A stretch of DNA of 64,000 nucleotides from Hwangdonia seohaensis. Its GTDB lineage: Bacteria; Bacteroidota; Bacteroidia; Flavobacteriales; Flavobacteriaceae. This document shows, one piece after another, positions 27,701 through 36,010 of this stretch. Every line of letters starts with the position of its first letter. The first letter of the stretch is position 1. The position numbers were made by a program, and so were the translations under genes. The notes under the pieces were generated by a model that saw only the letters and a list, made by a program, of their open reading frames with translations, searched no databases and was not told the DNA's origin. The stretch covers positions 124,001-188,000 of the forward strand of contig NZ_JAVSCK010000005.1 in the NCBI RefSeq assembly GCF_031932625.1, in the 5' to 3' direction.

Positions 27701-28009
27701 TTTGTTTTTGTTAACGGAGCTAAAAACGTATGGAGAGGTAATGAAGGTTCGGGTAGTTTACAAACAGAAGCAAACAATAGGTTCTGGGAAAAAGGCGATT
27801 ACTTAGCATTGCGCGAAATAACTTTAAGTTATAATGTACCAACAGAGCATTTTAACGATGTTATTAAAAGATTAAACATATATGTAACGGGTACTAACTT
27901 GCACTATTTTAAAAGTATGAGTGGTGATACACCAGAAGTTGGTGGTGTGCAATATGGAGAATTTCCAGTTCCTAAAACATTTACAATAGGACTTAACGTA
28001 ACATTTTAA
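24755..28009 (+). CDS. susC: SusC-like TonB-dependent outer-membrane transporter (sialoglycan locus)
   Basis: The 1084-residue protein shows a Sec signal (cleavage near LTFGQ) and a carboxypeptidase-regulatory-like domain (about 28-112, with LGATVVVKGTTTGASTDFDG). The EIVITGYGKQ linker and plug follow (about 120-230, with LILIDGIPGSFYALNS and VLKDAAATAIYGARSANG). The barrel ends in KTFTIGLNVTF. It belongs to a different substrate class from the first SusC of the window, as its plug and barrel differ throughout. Together with the SusD encoded 12 bases downstream it should import glycans released from sialylated glycoconjugates. The candidate GntR operator lies directly upstream. Confidence 0.96.
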   Translation: MKKRKFNINYLIFILLFSLPILTFGQEKTITGTVVSAGDSMPLLGATVVVKGTTTGASTDFDGNYTISANTGDVLVFSYVGYTSKEVTVASETVINVSLTEDVAMLDEIVITGYGKQTRSTLTTSVSKLDTQILETSTRSNAATALQGTIAGLRVTNTTGQPGSTPQIVLRGGTNFDGTGSPLILIDGIPGSFYALNSDDIESIEVLKDAAATAIYGARSANGVILVTTKTGKVGKSSINYRYKYSTNNERNDQKYIGAADHINYNRQSIAWYREVVNNPGSFGAFLNGNHSAATGNNTTNDPFTTQLLTASNQYLLNQPGWMSIPDILDPSQDILFFDNKGVGDRIYQNSESKDHYLSFDGGNEKGTYYLGLGILDNDGLILGSGFKRYSGKFSGSYQVTDNIKVNSNILYSHSNLNLSPLGGEDTVFRRFQGQASTSRTYDSNPDGTWSDQYAVGQNQGFGNPLYYQDKFVRKNLEQRLSASVGINWDIIEDLTLAVTGSHFTINNHNESFNRAYRVGSTTGPLRTGREAGVSLGRTLRNQLTGTLNYTKKFGNHNFNALIGAEYFKDNGFSTFAGTRNSPTDLIETLNAGAEADGIPSSFESEYVITSAFGRLLYDFDDRYLFQFNYRYDGTSRLGNNKFDFFPGVSFGWNVHNESFFEESSLSNTVSRLKPRLSYGVAGNIDVLSNYGVYGSYGEQGVYNGQTGYANSSLPTLDLSWEKSTTFNAGLDISFLDNRVSIITDIYSRDIKDKLATLTLPYYTGFGGILTNNGTIRNKGFELQVNGDIIRNDDLTWNVGATFTKNKNYVQKLPENDNDLNRQGGTLIWNPDTQQEEWVGGFQEGQRSGHDLVVAFEQAGIYATQAEADADNAITDTYMPGASRNQRWAGDVKWVDQNGDGVIDGLDRKVIGRTTPDFVGGITTSLQYKNFNLFVKTDFATGHLVWNHIRNKGYGQTQGNLAQPIEVLDSWTPTNTDTDWPRFVFVNGAKNVWRGNEGSGSLQTEANNRFWEKGDYLALREITLSYNVPTEHFNDVIKRLNIYVTGTNLHYFKSMSGDTPEVGGVQYGEFPVPKTFTIGLNVTF

Positions 28010-28021
28010 ATTTTAAAAAAA

Positions 28022-29530
28022 ATGAAGAAGTATATATATATATTTATAGCTGTAATGACTTTTAGTGCTTGCGAGAGTGAACTTGAATTAACAAGCCCTA
28101 GTCAATTAACAGCAGCAGGTTTTTGGGATACCGAAGAAGGTGCAAAAACCGCACATACAGGAATGTATGCAAACTTAAGATCATCAGCGGGAACGCTATG
28201 GTTATTAGGAGAAATGAGAAGTGATATTTGGGGTGGACGAACTTACGAGTCGCCTTCAAACGAATCATTAATAGAATCTAACATTACAATTGCCACAGCA
28301 CCTTTTGGTGGATGGGCAGGTTTGTACACTAGAATTCACAGGATAAATGACTTTTTGGTAAACTTGCCAAATGTAGAATTTAACGACGAATCGGAAAAAA
28401 ATCATTTATTGGGTCAAGCTTACGGGTTGCGTGCATTGTACTATTACACTATGCTTAAAACTTGGGGCGATGTGCCAATTATTTTAGAACCATTTACCGA
28501 TATCGATCCAGCAGGATTAAGTAGAGCAAGATCACCTCAAACTGATGTAATGGCGCAAATTAAATCGGATATAGCTGCATCTTTAAGTGCATTTGGATCT
28601 GATGATAGCTATTGGGAAGGTAGCCGCGTGTTTTGGTCTAAGGCTGCAACCTTAGCGCTTAAAGGCGATGTGTTTATCTGGTCTGGAAACCTATTGGGTG
28701 GCGGAAACGCAGATTTTACAGAAGCTAAAGCTGCTTTACAGCAAATCGCATCTTTGGGTGTGAGTTTAGAGCCAAGTATCGATAACCTATGGGGCGTATC
28801 AAACGAAGGTAACAACGAGTTCATTTTTGCTTATCAATATAAACAAGACGAAGCAGAGAACTTTTACAATAGCTTAACAGGTAGAAGTACTGAAATTAAC
28901 CCTCAGTTTGATAGTATGGGGAATTCTATGAGTAGTTTTATTATCGCTGGAGCTAACCGATATGGTCAGTCTGAGAAAACCATTTTGCTTTTAGATGATA
29001 ATGATGATGCTCGTAAAGAAGCTACCTTTATTAGATTATATACCGATGATAATGGAGGCGCTGGATACCCTACGTATAATGAGCCTACATACTTTGGTTC
29101 TATATTTAATAAATTTTTGGGAGAAGTAAATGGTAGTGAGCGTATTTTTGAAAACGATGTGCCATTATACAGATATGCCGATGTACTTTTATTGTTGGCC
29201 GAAGCAAAAAATCATTTGGGTGAAGACCCATCGGGAGAGATTAACCAAATTAGAGCTAGAGCTTACGGTGCAAATTATGTGCCTGCAACCCATGCTTACG
29301 TTAACAGTACCCAAACCGATAACGCCAACGCTATTTTAAACGAGCGTTACAAAGAGTTTATTGGCGAAGGTAAGCGCTGGTGGGATTTAAGAAGAGCTGG
29401 AGATAGTTTTGTTTACAATAACATAGTTTATATTTCTTCAAGCGATAGCCAGTTGTTGTTGTTACCAATCACAGAAGACATGATAGGTAGGAACCCATTA
29501 TTGGACCAAACTCCTGGATATACCAATTAG
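28022..29530 (+). CDS. susD: SusD/RagB-like surface glycan-binding lipoprotein (sialoglycan locus)
   Basis: The 502-residue protein has a lipoprotein signal (lipobox TFSAC) and SusD landmarks: LLGQAYGLRALYYYTMLKTWGDVP, YRYADVLLLLAEAKNHLG split by a short linker, NERYKEFIGEGKRWWDLRR, and a C-terminal LLPITEDMIGRNP. It is the surface lid of the adjacent SusC. Start and length are normal. A terminator follows directly, so susCD form their own transcript, which usually allows higher expression than the enzyme genes downstream. Confidence 0.95.
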   Translation: MKKYIYIFIAVMTFSACESELELTSPSQLTAAGFWDTEEGAKTAHTGMYANLRSSAGTLWLLGEMRSDIWGGRTYESPSNESLIESNITIATAPFGGWAGLYTRIHRINDFLVNLPNVEFNDESEKNHLLGQAYGLRALYYYTMLKTWGDVPIILEPFTDIDPAGLSRARSPQTDVMAQIKSDIAASLSAFGSDDSYWEGSRVFWSKAATLALKGDVFIWSGNLLGGGNADFTEAKAALQQIASLGVSLEPSIDNLWGVSNEGNNEFIFAYQYKQDEAENFYNSLTGRSTEINPQFDSMGNSMSSFIIAGANRYGQSEKTILLLDDNDDARKEATFIRLYTDDNGGAGYPTYNEPTYFGSIFNKFLGEVNGSERIFENDVPLYRYADVLLLLAEAKNHLGEDPSGEINQIRARAYGANYVPATHAYVNSTQTDNANAILNERYKEFIGEGKRWWDLRRAGDSFVYNNIVYISSSDSQLLLLPITEDMIGRNPLLDQTPGYTN

Positions 29531-29558
29531 ATTAGTAGCAATTGTTTGAGTTAGTTTG

Positions 29559-29598
29559 AAAAGAGAGTTTTAGTTTAAAAAACTTAACTCTCTTTTTT
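29559..29598 (+). terminator. Rho-independent terminator after the second susCD pair
   Basis: AAAAGAGAGTT (29559-29569) pairs with AACTCTCTTTT (29586-29596), with further partial pairing inside the loop (AGTTT with AAACT) and a trailing T run. It lies 29 bases after the susD stop codon. Confidence 0.85.
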
Positions 29599-29732
29599 AT
29601 CCTTTGAAAACAACAAAACAGCATAAAATTATTAAGTTCGCTTTATGAAACTTCCATAGCGAGAATTCGATTCCCAAGGATATGATTATATGGAAGCTAC
29701 ATGTGACCATTGAATAGCAATAATTATAACAC

Positions 29733-30659
29733 ATGAAAATAAAAAATTTAGTAGCAGCGGTTTATGCCCCAATGCATAAAGATGGTTCTTTAAATACTGA
29801 TAAAATTAAAGATTATAGTCAGTTTCTAATCAACAATAAAATCTCTGGGGTATTTATGAATGGCTCTACGGGGGATTTCGCATCATTATCAACTGCAGAG
29901 CGAAAGCAAATAACATTGGCTTGGTCTCAAAACAAATCCGAGGATTTGTGTTTAATAGACCATGTTGGGCACACCAATCTGCGAGAAGCTAAAGAACTAG
30001 CGGAATATGCTGCCGATAAGGTAGATGCCATTTCGGTATTGGCGCCATTTTATTTTAGGCTAAATACTATTGAAAAATTAGTGCAATACTGTAAAGAAAT
30101 TGCTGCATGCGCTCCTAATTTACCGTTTTATTATTACCATATTCCGGTATTATCCGGAGCGAATTTAAATATGAACGAATTTTTAATTAAAGCAGAAAGC
30201 GAAATACCAAGTTTGGCTGGAATTAAATTCACCAATAATAACTTAATTGACTTTCAACACAGTAAAAAGGTGGCAAACGGAAAGTTTAATATACTTTTTG
30301 GTTTTGACGAATTGTTTATAAACAGCTTACCAGTGGGGGCAACAGGATGGGTTGGTAGTACATACAACCATTTGGCTCCATTATATTATAAAATAAAGGA
30401 CCTTTTTGAAAAAGGGCAAATGGCTGAAGCCACGGCGTTACAAAACAAAGCCATCCGATTTGTTGAGATTTTAGATAGCAAAGGCGGATTTAATGGTGTA
30501 GCCAAAGGTTTTATGAGGGTGTTGGGTGTAGATTGCGGACCAAGTAGATTTCCGCATACCACCTTAACCGATGCCGATTATAAAATAATTAAAGAAGAAT
30601 TAGATACTTTGGGTTTAACGGATTTGTTTAGCAGATTTGACGAATCTTTAGTAAATTAA
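29733..30659 (+). CDS. nanA: N-acetylneuraminate lyase (DHDPS/NAL family)
   Basis: The 308-residue protein has no export signal and belongs to the dihydrodipicolinate synthase/NAL aldolase superfamily. The substrate-binding motif GSTGDF (about 44-49), the catalytic Tyr region YYYHIP (Tyr135) and the Schiff-base Lys in GIKFTNNN (Lys165) are all visible; E. coli NanA uses Tyr137 and Lys165. It cleaves N-acetylneuraminic acid into N-acetylmannosamine and pyruvate in the cytoplasm. An AGE-type epimerase and a sialidase are encoded nearby, which favours NAL over other aldolases of the superfamily. The gene faces the GntR regulator gene and shares a bidirectional terminator with it. Confidence 0.92.
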   Translation: MKIKNLVAAVYAPMHKDGSLNTDKIKDYSQFLINNKISGVFMNGSTGDFASLSTAERKQITLAWSQNKSEDLCLIDHVGHTNLREAKELAEYAADKVDAISVLAPFYFRLNTIEKLVQYCKEIAACAPNLPFYYYHIPVLSGANLNMNEFLIKAESEIPSLAGIKFTNNNLIDFQHSKKVANGKFNILFGFDELFINSLPVGATGWVGSTYNHLAPLYYKIKDLFEKGQMAEATALQNKAIRFVEILDSKGGFNGVAKGFMRVLGVDCGPSRFPHTTLTDADYKIIKEELDTLGLTDLFSRFDESLVN

Positions 30660-30681
30660 GTAGAGTGTTTGTTTAGTTTTT

Positions 30682-30717
30682 AAAAGTCAGCTTTAAATTA
30701 ATTTAAAGTTGGCTTTT
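30682..30717. terminator. Bidirectional terminator between the lyase and the convergent GntR gene
   Basis: An 18-base inverted repeat runs AAAAGTCAGCTTTAAATT (30682-30699) and AATTTAAAGTTGGCTTTT (30700-30717), with two wobble positions. A-rich and T-rich ends on both sides let it serve transcripts from either strand. It sits in the 71-base gap between the two stop codons. Confidence 0.85.
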
Positions 30718-30730
30718 ATGTTTTTATACC

Positions 30731-31456
30731 TTAAGATTTAACCGTGTTCAATACCCTTTCAAAGTGCGGTTCAAGATGATTTCTCATAGCTTCCCTAAAT
30801 GTTTCGGCATCACCATCTATTAAAATGTTTAGTAAATCGCGATGCGTAACAAATTTTCCTTTCGAATATTTAAAATCTTCAGCACCTTGAGGCATGTTGT
30901 CGTGTACATAATTAAAAACCGGTAAAAGCAAGTCTTGAAATCTTTGCAGTGTCGAATTGTTCGACATTTCATATAATTTCCCATGAAACGCAATTTCGTT
31001 TTTTAAGCTAAAAAGCACGGTATTTTGCTCTTCAATTTCTTGTTTGGAAACAATTTTGTCCAATGCATCAAGATCCGCTTTGGTTTTTCTGGCAAACAAT
31101 AAATCGGCCATACCCATTTCCAATATTAGCCTAAGTTCAAAAATATCGGTTAGAGCTTCTTCGCCTAATAAATTATATTCAATGGCTTTTTCAAAATTCT
31201 GAATAATATCGGGCTGTGTTAACACCATGCCGCTGCGTTTTTTAGACTGGATTACGCCAATGGTTCTCAATCTTAACAAGGCTTCGCGTATAACGGTGCG
31301 GCTAACTCCAAGGGCCTGTGCAAACTCCAATTCTTTCGGAATCGAATCGCCAATCTTTAAATTGTTTTCTTTAAAATACTCCTTTAATCTAATTTCCACT
31401 TTATCCACTAACGATAAGTTTTCGAGCGGAGCCATTTTACTAAGTTTGGTTTTCAT
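30731..31456 (-). CDS. GntR family transcriptional regulator, FadR-type with FCD ligand domain
   Basis: The 241-residue protein has an N-terminal winged helix (about 12-80, with IPKELEFAQALGVSRTVIREALLRL) and an FCD all-helical ligand-binding domain (about 95-230, with ELRLILEMGMADL and HGKLYEMSNNSTL). E. coli NanR, the sialic acid regulator, has the same architecture. The gene is divergent from the AGE epimerase operon, and the palindrome TATGTCAGACATA lies in the 127-base gap between them. Autoregulation and repression of the locus until sialic acid or ManNAc appears is inferred. No symbol is given because orthology to NanR is not shown. Confidence 0.9.
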   Translation of the reverse strand: MKTKLSKMAPLENLSLVDKVEIRLKEYFKENNLKIGDSIPKELEFAQALGVSRTVIREALLRLRTIGVIQSKKRSGMVLTQPDIIQNFEKAIEYNLLGEEALTDIFELRLILEMGMADLLFARKTKADLDALDKIVSKQEIEEQNTVLFSLKNEIAFHGKLYEMSNNSTLQRFQDLLLPVFNYVHDNMPQGAEDFKYSKGKFVTHRDLLNILIDGDAETFREAMRNHLEPHFERVLNTVKS

Positions 31457-31500
31457 TTAATTTATTTGTTAAAAAGAAGTCTTACAAAGGTATAATTTCT

Positions 31501-31524
31501 TATTTTTGTATTATGTCAGACATA
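31501..31524 (+). promoter_or_regulatory. Promoter with candidate GntR operator before the AGE epimerase operon
   Basis: TATTTTTG (31501-31508) is a perfect Bacteroidetes -7 box (TAnnTTTG) for the rightward operon. The palindrome TATGTCAGACATA (31512-31524) follows and so would cover the transcription start. Its GTnnnAC core matches the core of operators bound by FadR-type GntR proteins. The regulator gene starts 55 bases away on the other strand, so one site could control both directions. Confidence 0.7.
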
Positions 31525-31583
31525 TAAAAGTAAGACATTTTATTTTAAAATAAAAGGCTAATATAAAAAAATCTTATTTCGAG

Positions 31584-32744
31584 ATGAATTTTTCTACACT
31601 TTATAAAAAAACGTTGCTTGAAGATGTTGTTCCGTTTTGGGAAAAACACGCCATAGATTATGAAAACGGAGGCTATTTTACATGCTTGGATACCAAAGGG
31701 AATGTGTACGACACCGATAAGTTTATTTGGCTTCAGGGGCGACAGGCGTGGACGTTTTCGATGCTGTACAACAAAGTTGAAAAAAACGAGAAATGGCTGG
31801 CCATTGCTAAAAATGGCATCGATTTTTTGCGTAACTACGGCATGAATGAAAAAGGCGATTTTTATTTTTCTGTTACAAAAGAAGGCAAGCCTTTGGTGCA
31901 GGCCTATAATATTTTTTCCGATTGTTTTGCGGCCATGGCATTTAGCCAATACGCCATCGCATCGGGTGACGAAGAGGTAAAGGAATTGGCTAAAAAAACG
32001 TATTTTAATATTCTTGGTAGAATTGATAATCCGAAAGGGAAATACGAAAAGAATACAGATACCAGACCATTAATGGGCTTTTCGTTGCCCATGATTTTGT
32101 CTAATTTGGTATTGGAATTGGAAGCCGTTTTAGATGCCGACGAAGTTGAAAAAACAATAGATTACAGCATCCATCAAGTTATGGAAGTGTTTTTGGACAA
32201 AAAATCAGGTTTGATTTTCGAAAACGTTTTACCTAACGGCGAGCATCATGATAGCTTTAACGGGCGTTTGTTAAATCCGGGTCATGGTATAGAAGCCATG
32301 TGGTTTATGATTGATATTGGCGTGCGTAAAAACGATAAAGCCCTCATTAATAAAGCAACCCAAACTATTCTAAATATTTTAGAGTACAGTTGGGACGATA
32401 AATTCGGCGGAATTTACTATTTTATGGATTCAAAAGGGCATCCGCCTCAACAATTGGAATGGGATCAAAAACTATGGTGGGTTCATTTGGAAACCTTAGT
32501 GGCATTGGCAAAAGCTTATGAGCAAACCCAAAACCCCGATATTTTAAAATGGTACCATAAAGTACACGATTATGCTTGGTCTCATTTTTCAGACCCTGAT
32601 AACGGCGAATGGTTTGGGTATTTAAACCGCCAAGGCGAAGTGCTTTTAAAACTAAAAGGAGGCAAGTGGAAAGGTTGTTTCCATGTGCCTAGGGCCATGT
32701 ACCAATGTTGGAAAGCTTTTGAAAACATTGAAGCTAAAAAATAA
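31584..32744 (+). CDS. N-acylglucosamine 2-epimerase (AGE family)
   Basis: The 386-residue protein has no signal and fits the AGE/renin-binding-protein (alpha/alpha)6 barrel. Visible landmarks are KFIWLQGRQAWTFSMLYN, NPGHGIEAMWF and WDQKLWWVHLETLVAL, which contain the conserved Trp, His and Glu residues of the active-site barrel. It would convert ManNAc made by the lyase into GlcNAc in the cytoplasm, as in the NanL-NanE route described in Bacteroides. It is the first gene of a long rightward operon. A cellobiose or mannose epimerase is a less likely alternative in this context. Confidence 0.9.
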   Translation: MNFSTLYKKTLLEDVVPFWEKHAIDYENGGYFTCLDTKGNVYDTDKFIWLQGRQAWTFSMLYNKVEKNEKWLAIAKNGIDFLRNYGMNEKGDFYFSVTKEGKPLVQAYNIFSDCFAAMAFSQYAIASGDEEVKELAKKTYFNILGRIDNPKGKYEKNTDTRPLMGFSLPMILSNLVLELEAVLDADEVEKTIDYSIHQVMEVFLDKKSGLIFENVLPNGEHHDSFNGRLLNPGHGIEAMWFMIDIGVRKNDKALINKATQTILNILEYSWDDKFGGIYYFMDSKGHPPQQLEWDQKLWWVHLETLVALAKAYEQTQNPDILKWYHKVHDYAWSHFSDPDNGEWFGYLNRQGEVLLKLKGGKWKGCFHVPRAMYQCWKAFENIEAKK

Positions 32745-32769
32745 TAATTAAACCTAAAATATTAAAAAG

Positions 32770-33906
32770 ATGATAAGAAGTACTGTTTTGTTAGTGATGA
32801 TTGTATTACTTAGCTCGTGTAAGGGAAAAGTCAATACTGAAAAAAAGGAAAATACCGAAGCTGTAAAGGAGACTCCGGAACTGGTAGCCCTATTTAATGC
32901 AGGTATGGAAGAAGGAGTTGCTTGTTACAGAATTCCAGCAATCGTTACGGCGCCAAATGGCGATGTAATAGCGGCTATCGATCAGCGTGTTCCAGGTTGC
33001 GGCGATTTAAAATGGAGCAAGGATATCAATATCATTATACGCCGAAGCAGCGATAATGGCAAAACCTGGACGCCCATTGAAATGGTAATTGATTTCCCAG
33101 AAGGCAAATCGGCTTCAGACCCTTCAATGATTGTCGATAAAGTTACGGGCGATATTTTTATGTTTTACAATTACATGAATTTGGATACCGAAAAAGACAT
33201 CTACTATTTACATGTTATGAAAAGTTCCGATAACGGAAAAACTTGGAGCGAACCCGAAGATATTACTTCGCAAATAGCAAAACCCGAATGGCATAAGGAT
33301 TTTAAATTCATAACCTCGGGTCGTGGTATTCAAACACGCTCAGGAAAATTATTGCACACCATGGTAAATTTAAATAGCGGATTGCATGTATTTGGTAGCG
33401 ACGATCATGGTAAAACATGGTATTTTATTGATACGCCAATTCAACCGGCAGACGAATCTAAAATTATTGAACTTGCCGATGGTACTTTAATGATTAACGC
33501 AAGAGTAAACGGCAAGGGCATGCGTTACGTACACACCTCGAAAGACGAAGGAAAAACTTGGGAAACAAATCCAGTTCCAGAATTAATCGATCCGGGTTGT
33601 AATGCCAGTATCATTCGCTATACTTCAAAAGCAGATGGTTACGATAAGGATAGAATTCTTTTTTCGAATGCGCAATCTGAAAAAGGACGCGTAAACATGT
33701 CGGTTCGTATTAGTTATGATGAAGGAAAAACGTGGAGCGAAGGTAAAACGGTTTACCCAGGGTCATCGGCATATTCATCATTAACCATTTTGGAAAATGG
33801 CGATATTGGATTGTTTTTTGAAAAGGATGAATACAAAAATAATGAGTTCATAAGCTTTTCATTAGATTGGTTAACCGATGGCAAAGACACCTACAAAAAA
33901 CCATAA
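32770..33906 (+). CDS. GH33 exo-alpha-sialidase lipoprotein
   Basis: The 378-residue protein starts with a lipoprotein signal (lipobox LLSSC) and forms a six-bladed sialidase propeller. The FRIP-type motif appears as YRIPAIV. Five Asp boxes (S.D.GKTW pattern) are evenly spaced: SSDNGKTWTP, SSDNGKTWSE, GSDDHGKTWYF, SKDEGKTWET and SYDEGKTWSE. It releases terminal sialic acid from glycoconjugates in the periplasm or at the outer membrane. There is no extra CBM or N-terminal domain, which is short for bacterial sialidases. Its position next to lyase and epimerase genes supports use of sialic acid as food. Confidence 0.93.
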   Translation: MIRSTVLLVMIVLLSSCKGKVNTEKKENTEAVKETPELVALFNAGMEEGVACYRIPAIVTAPNGDVIAAIDQRVPGCGDLKWSKDINIIIRRSSDNGKTWTPIEMVIDFPEGKSASDPSMIVDKVTGDIFMFYNYMNLDTEKDIYYLHVMKSSDNGKTWSEPEDITSQIAKPEWHKDFKFITSGRGIQTRSGKLLHTMVNLNSGLHVFGSDDHGKTWYFIDTPIQPADESKIIELADGTLMINARVNGKGMRYVHTSKDEGKTWETNPVPELIDPGCNASIIRYTSKADGYDKDRILFSNAQSEKGRVNMSVRISYDEGKTWSEGKTVYPGSSAYSSLTILENGDIGLFFEKDEYKNNEFISFSLDWLTDGKDTYKKP

Positions 33907-33917
33907 TGTTTAAATAA

Positions 33918-35990
33918 ATGCCTTTAAAGTTTATTTATTTTATTGCATTCACATTTACATTGATTTTGCCAACACAAGCTCAAAAAATTAAAGTAGCTTG
34001 TGTTGGCAATTCGGTTACTTATGGAGCGGGTATTAAAGATAGGGCTGTAAATTCCTATCCCGCGCAGTTGCAAAAATTATTGGGCAATAACTACCAAGTG
34101 GCCAATTTTGGGTACTCCGGAGCGACCATGCTTAAAAACGGACATAAACCCTATTGGACAAAAAACGAGTTTAAGCAATCCCAAGATTTTGCACCAAACA
34201 TAGTAATCATTCATTTAGGGTTAAACGACCAAGGCAACAATAATTGGCCAAAACACAAAGATGAATTTATAGCCGATTATTTGGAAATGATTGCGGTTTA
34301 CAAAAATCTGCCATCAAAACCCAAAGTGTTTATTTGTAAAATGACACCCACTTTTTCAGGGCATCATTGGTTTGAAGAAGGCATGCGTGAAAATTTTAAA
34401 GACATTCAAAATAAAATTGAAACTATTGCTAAAACGGCTAATGTACAGCTTATAAATCTGCACGAACCGCTATATCGTTTCCCGGAATATTTCCCGGATA
34501 ATTTACATCCAACGGAATCTGGCGCTACCGTGATTGCCCAAAAGGTTTATGGCGCCATTACAGGTGATTTTGGTGGATTAAAATTACCAAAATTTTATGG
34601 TGAAAACATGGTGTTTCAGCGTAACGAACCCATTATTATTTCTGGAACAGCGAATGCGAATGATGAGGTTTTGGTAAATTTAAATGGAGAAAAATCTAAA
34701 GTAAAAGTTTCAGCAAATGGCGAATGGCAAGCAACGCTTCCTGCAATGAAAGCCGGTGGGCCTTTTCCGTTTAAAGTTGAATCGAAATTATCTGAAAATA
34801 TTAATTTCAGTAAGGTATATATTGGCGAGGTTTGGTTGGCATCGGGACAATCTAACATGGACTGGAAAGTAAATCAATCTAGACACGCCAAAACAATTTT
34901 AAAAGACTCTCTAAATCCCAATGTTTTTGTGTTTTCAATGGATCCGAAGGTTTTAAACGGCCGTGTTTTTACTAAAGAAGAATTGGCCCTTTGCAACACA
35001 AACGATTATTTTAAGTATTCAGGATGGAGCAATACTAAAGATGATATTTTAGAAAACTTTTCGGCCGTGGCTTATGCCTACGCCTATAATCTTCAAAAAG
35101 AATTAAATGTGCCTATTGGTATTATTTGCAATGCCATTGGAGGTTCACCAGCACAAAGTTGGATAAGTCGGGAACGCATGGAACAAACACACGAAACCAT
35201 AAGTATGTTAAATGATTCGTGGCAAAATCCGTTAATCGATTCTTGGAATTCAAAACAGAAGACGAAAAATTTCGATCATAATAAAAACTTAAACGCGAGG
35301 CATCCATACGATCCTACTTTTTTATTTGATTCAGGAATTTTACCGCTTACCAACTTCAACTTTAAAGGTGTTATTTGGTATCAAGGCGAATCAAATGCAG
35401 AACGTGTCGATTTGCACGAGCGATTATTTAAAATGTTAATTAACGATTGGCGTATTCATTTTAAAAAACCCGAACTTCCTTTTTATTATGTGCAATTAAG
35501 TAGCATCAATCGCCCAAATTGGGGCGCGTTTAGAGATTCGCAACGTAAATTGCTGGCTATTGAAAAAACGGGAATGGCGGTATCTTCCGATATTGGTCAT
35601 GAAACAGATGTGCATCCAACCCAAAAATGGATTGTTGGCAAACGATTGGCCAAAGTGGCACTTGCTAAAACCTATAACAAAAACATAGCGTATTCGGGAC
35701 CTTTGTTGGATTTTGTCAATGTGATAAATGATAAATTGGAAATCCATTTTAAACATGGCGAAGGTTTAAAAACTGTTGATGGTACTGCTGTAAAAGACAT
35801 AGAAATAGCTGGAGCGGATAAAATTTTTGTAAAAGCAAATACGGATATTAAAGGTAACACACTCATTGTTTGGTCCGAAAACATTAAAAACCCACGATTT
35901 GTAAGGTATGGCTATGCGTCTTTTACCAACGGTAACCTTATTAATAAAAACAATTTACCAGCTTCAACATTTTCCAATATTTTAGATTAA
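33918..35990 (+). CDS. Two-domain esterase: N-terminal SGNH hydrolase fused to sialate O-acetylesterase
   Basis: The 690-residue protein has a Sec signal (cleavage near PTQAQ). Residues about 23-215 are an SGNH/GDSL hydrolase: VACVGNSVTYGAG (Ser block), HLGLNDQG (Asn block) and DNLHPTESG (Asp-His block). Residues about 220-690 match sialate 9-O-acetylesterases: WLASGQSNMDW, VIWYQGESNAERV and DVHPTQKWIVGKRLA, split by a jelly-roll-like insertion. Both catalytic sites look intact. It should remove O-acetyl groups from sialic acid, which often block sialidases, in the periplasm or outside. The second esterase may act on other acetyl positions; this is inference. Confidence 0.88.
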   Translation: MPLKFIYFIAFTFTLILPTQAQKIKVACVGNSVTYGAGIKDRAVNSYPAQLQKLLGNNYQVANFGYSGATMLKNGHKPYWTKNEFKQSQDFAPNIVIIHLGLNDQGNNNWPKHKDEFIADYLEMIAVYKNLPSKPKVFICKMTPTFSGHHWFEEGMRENFKDIQNKIETIAKTANVQLINLHEPLYRFPEYFPDNLHPTESGATVIAQKVYGAITGDFGGLKLPKFYGENMVFQRNEPIIISGTANANDEVLVNLNGEKSKVKVSANGEWQATLPAMKAGGPFPFKVESKLSENINFSKVYIGEVWLASGQSNMDWKVNQSRHAKTILKDSLNPNVFVFSMDPKVLNGRVFTKEELALCNTNDYFKYSGWSNTKDDILENFSAVAYAYAYNLQKELNVPIGIICNAIGGSPAQSWISRERMEQTHETISMLNDSWQNPLIDSWNSKQKTKNFDHNKNLNARHPYDPTFLFDSGILPLTNFNFKGVIWYQGESNAERVDLHERLFKMLINDWRIHFKKPELPFYYVQLSSINRPNWGAFRDSQRKLLAIEKTGMAVSSDIGHETDVHPTQKWIVGKRLAKVALAKTYNKNIAYSGPLLDFVNVINDKLEIHFKHGEGLKTVDGTAVKDIEIAGADKIFVKANTDIKGNTLIVWSENIKNPRFVRYGYASFTNGNLINKNNLPASTFSNILD

Positions 35991-36010
35991 ATTACATAAA
36001 ACAAAATAAT

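Noticed and set aside
29651..29696. CTTCCAT/ATGGAAG inverted pair before the lyase gene as operator
   Set aside because: Only 7 bases, 32 bases apart, not repeated at other promoters of the locus.
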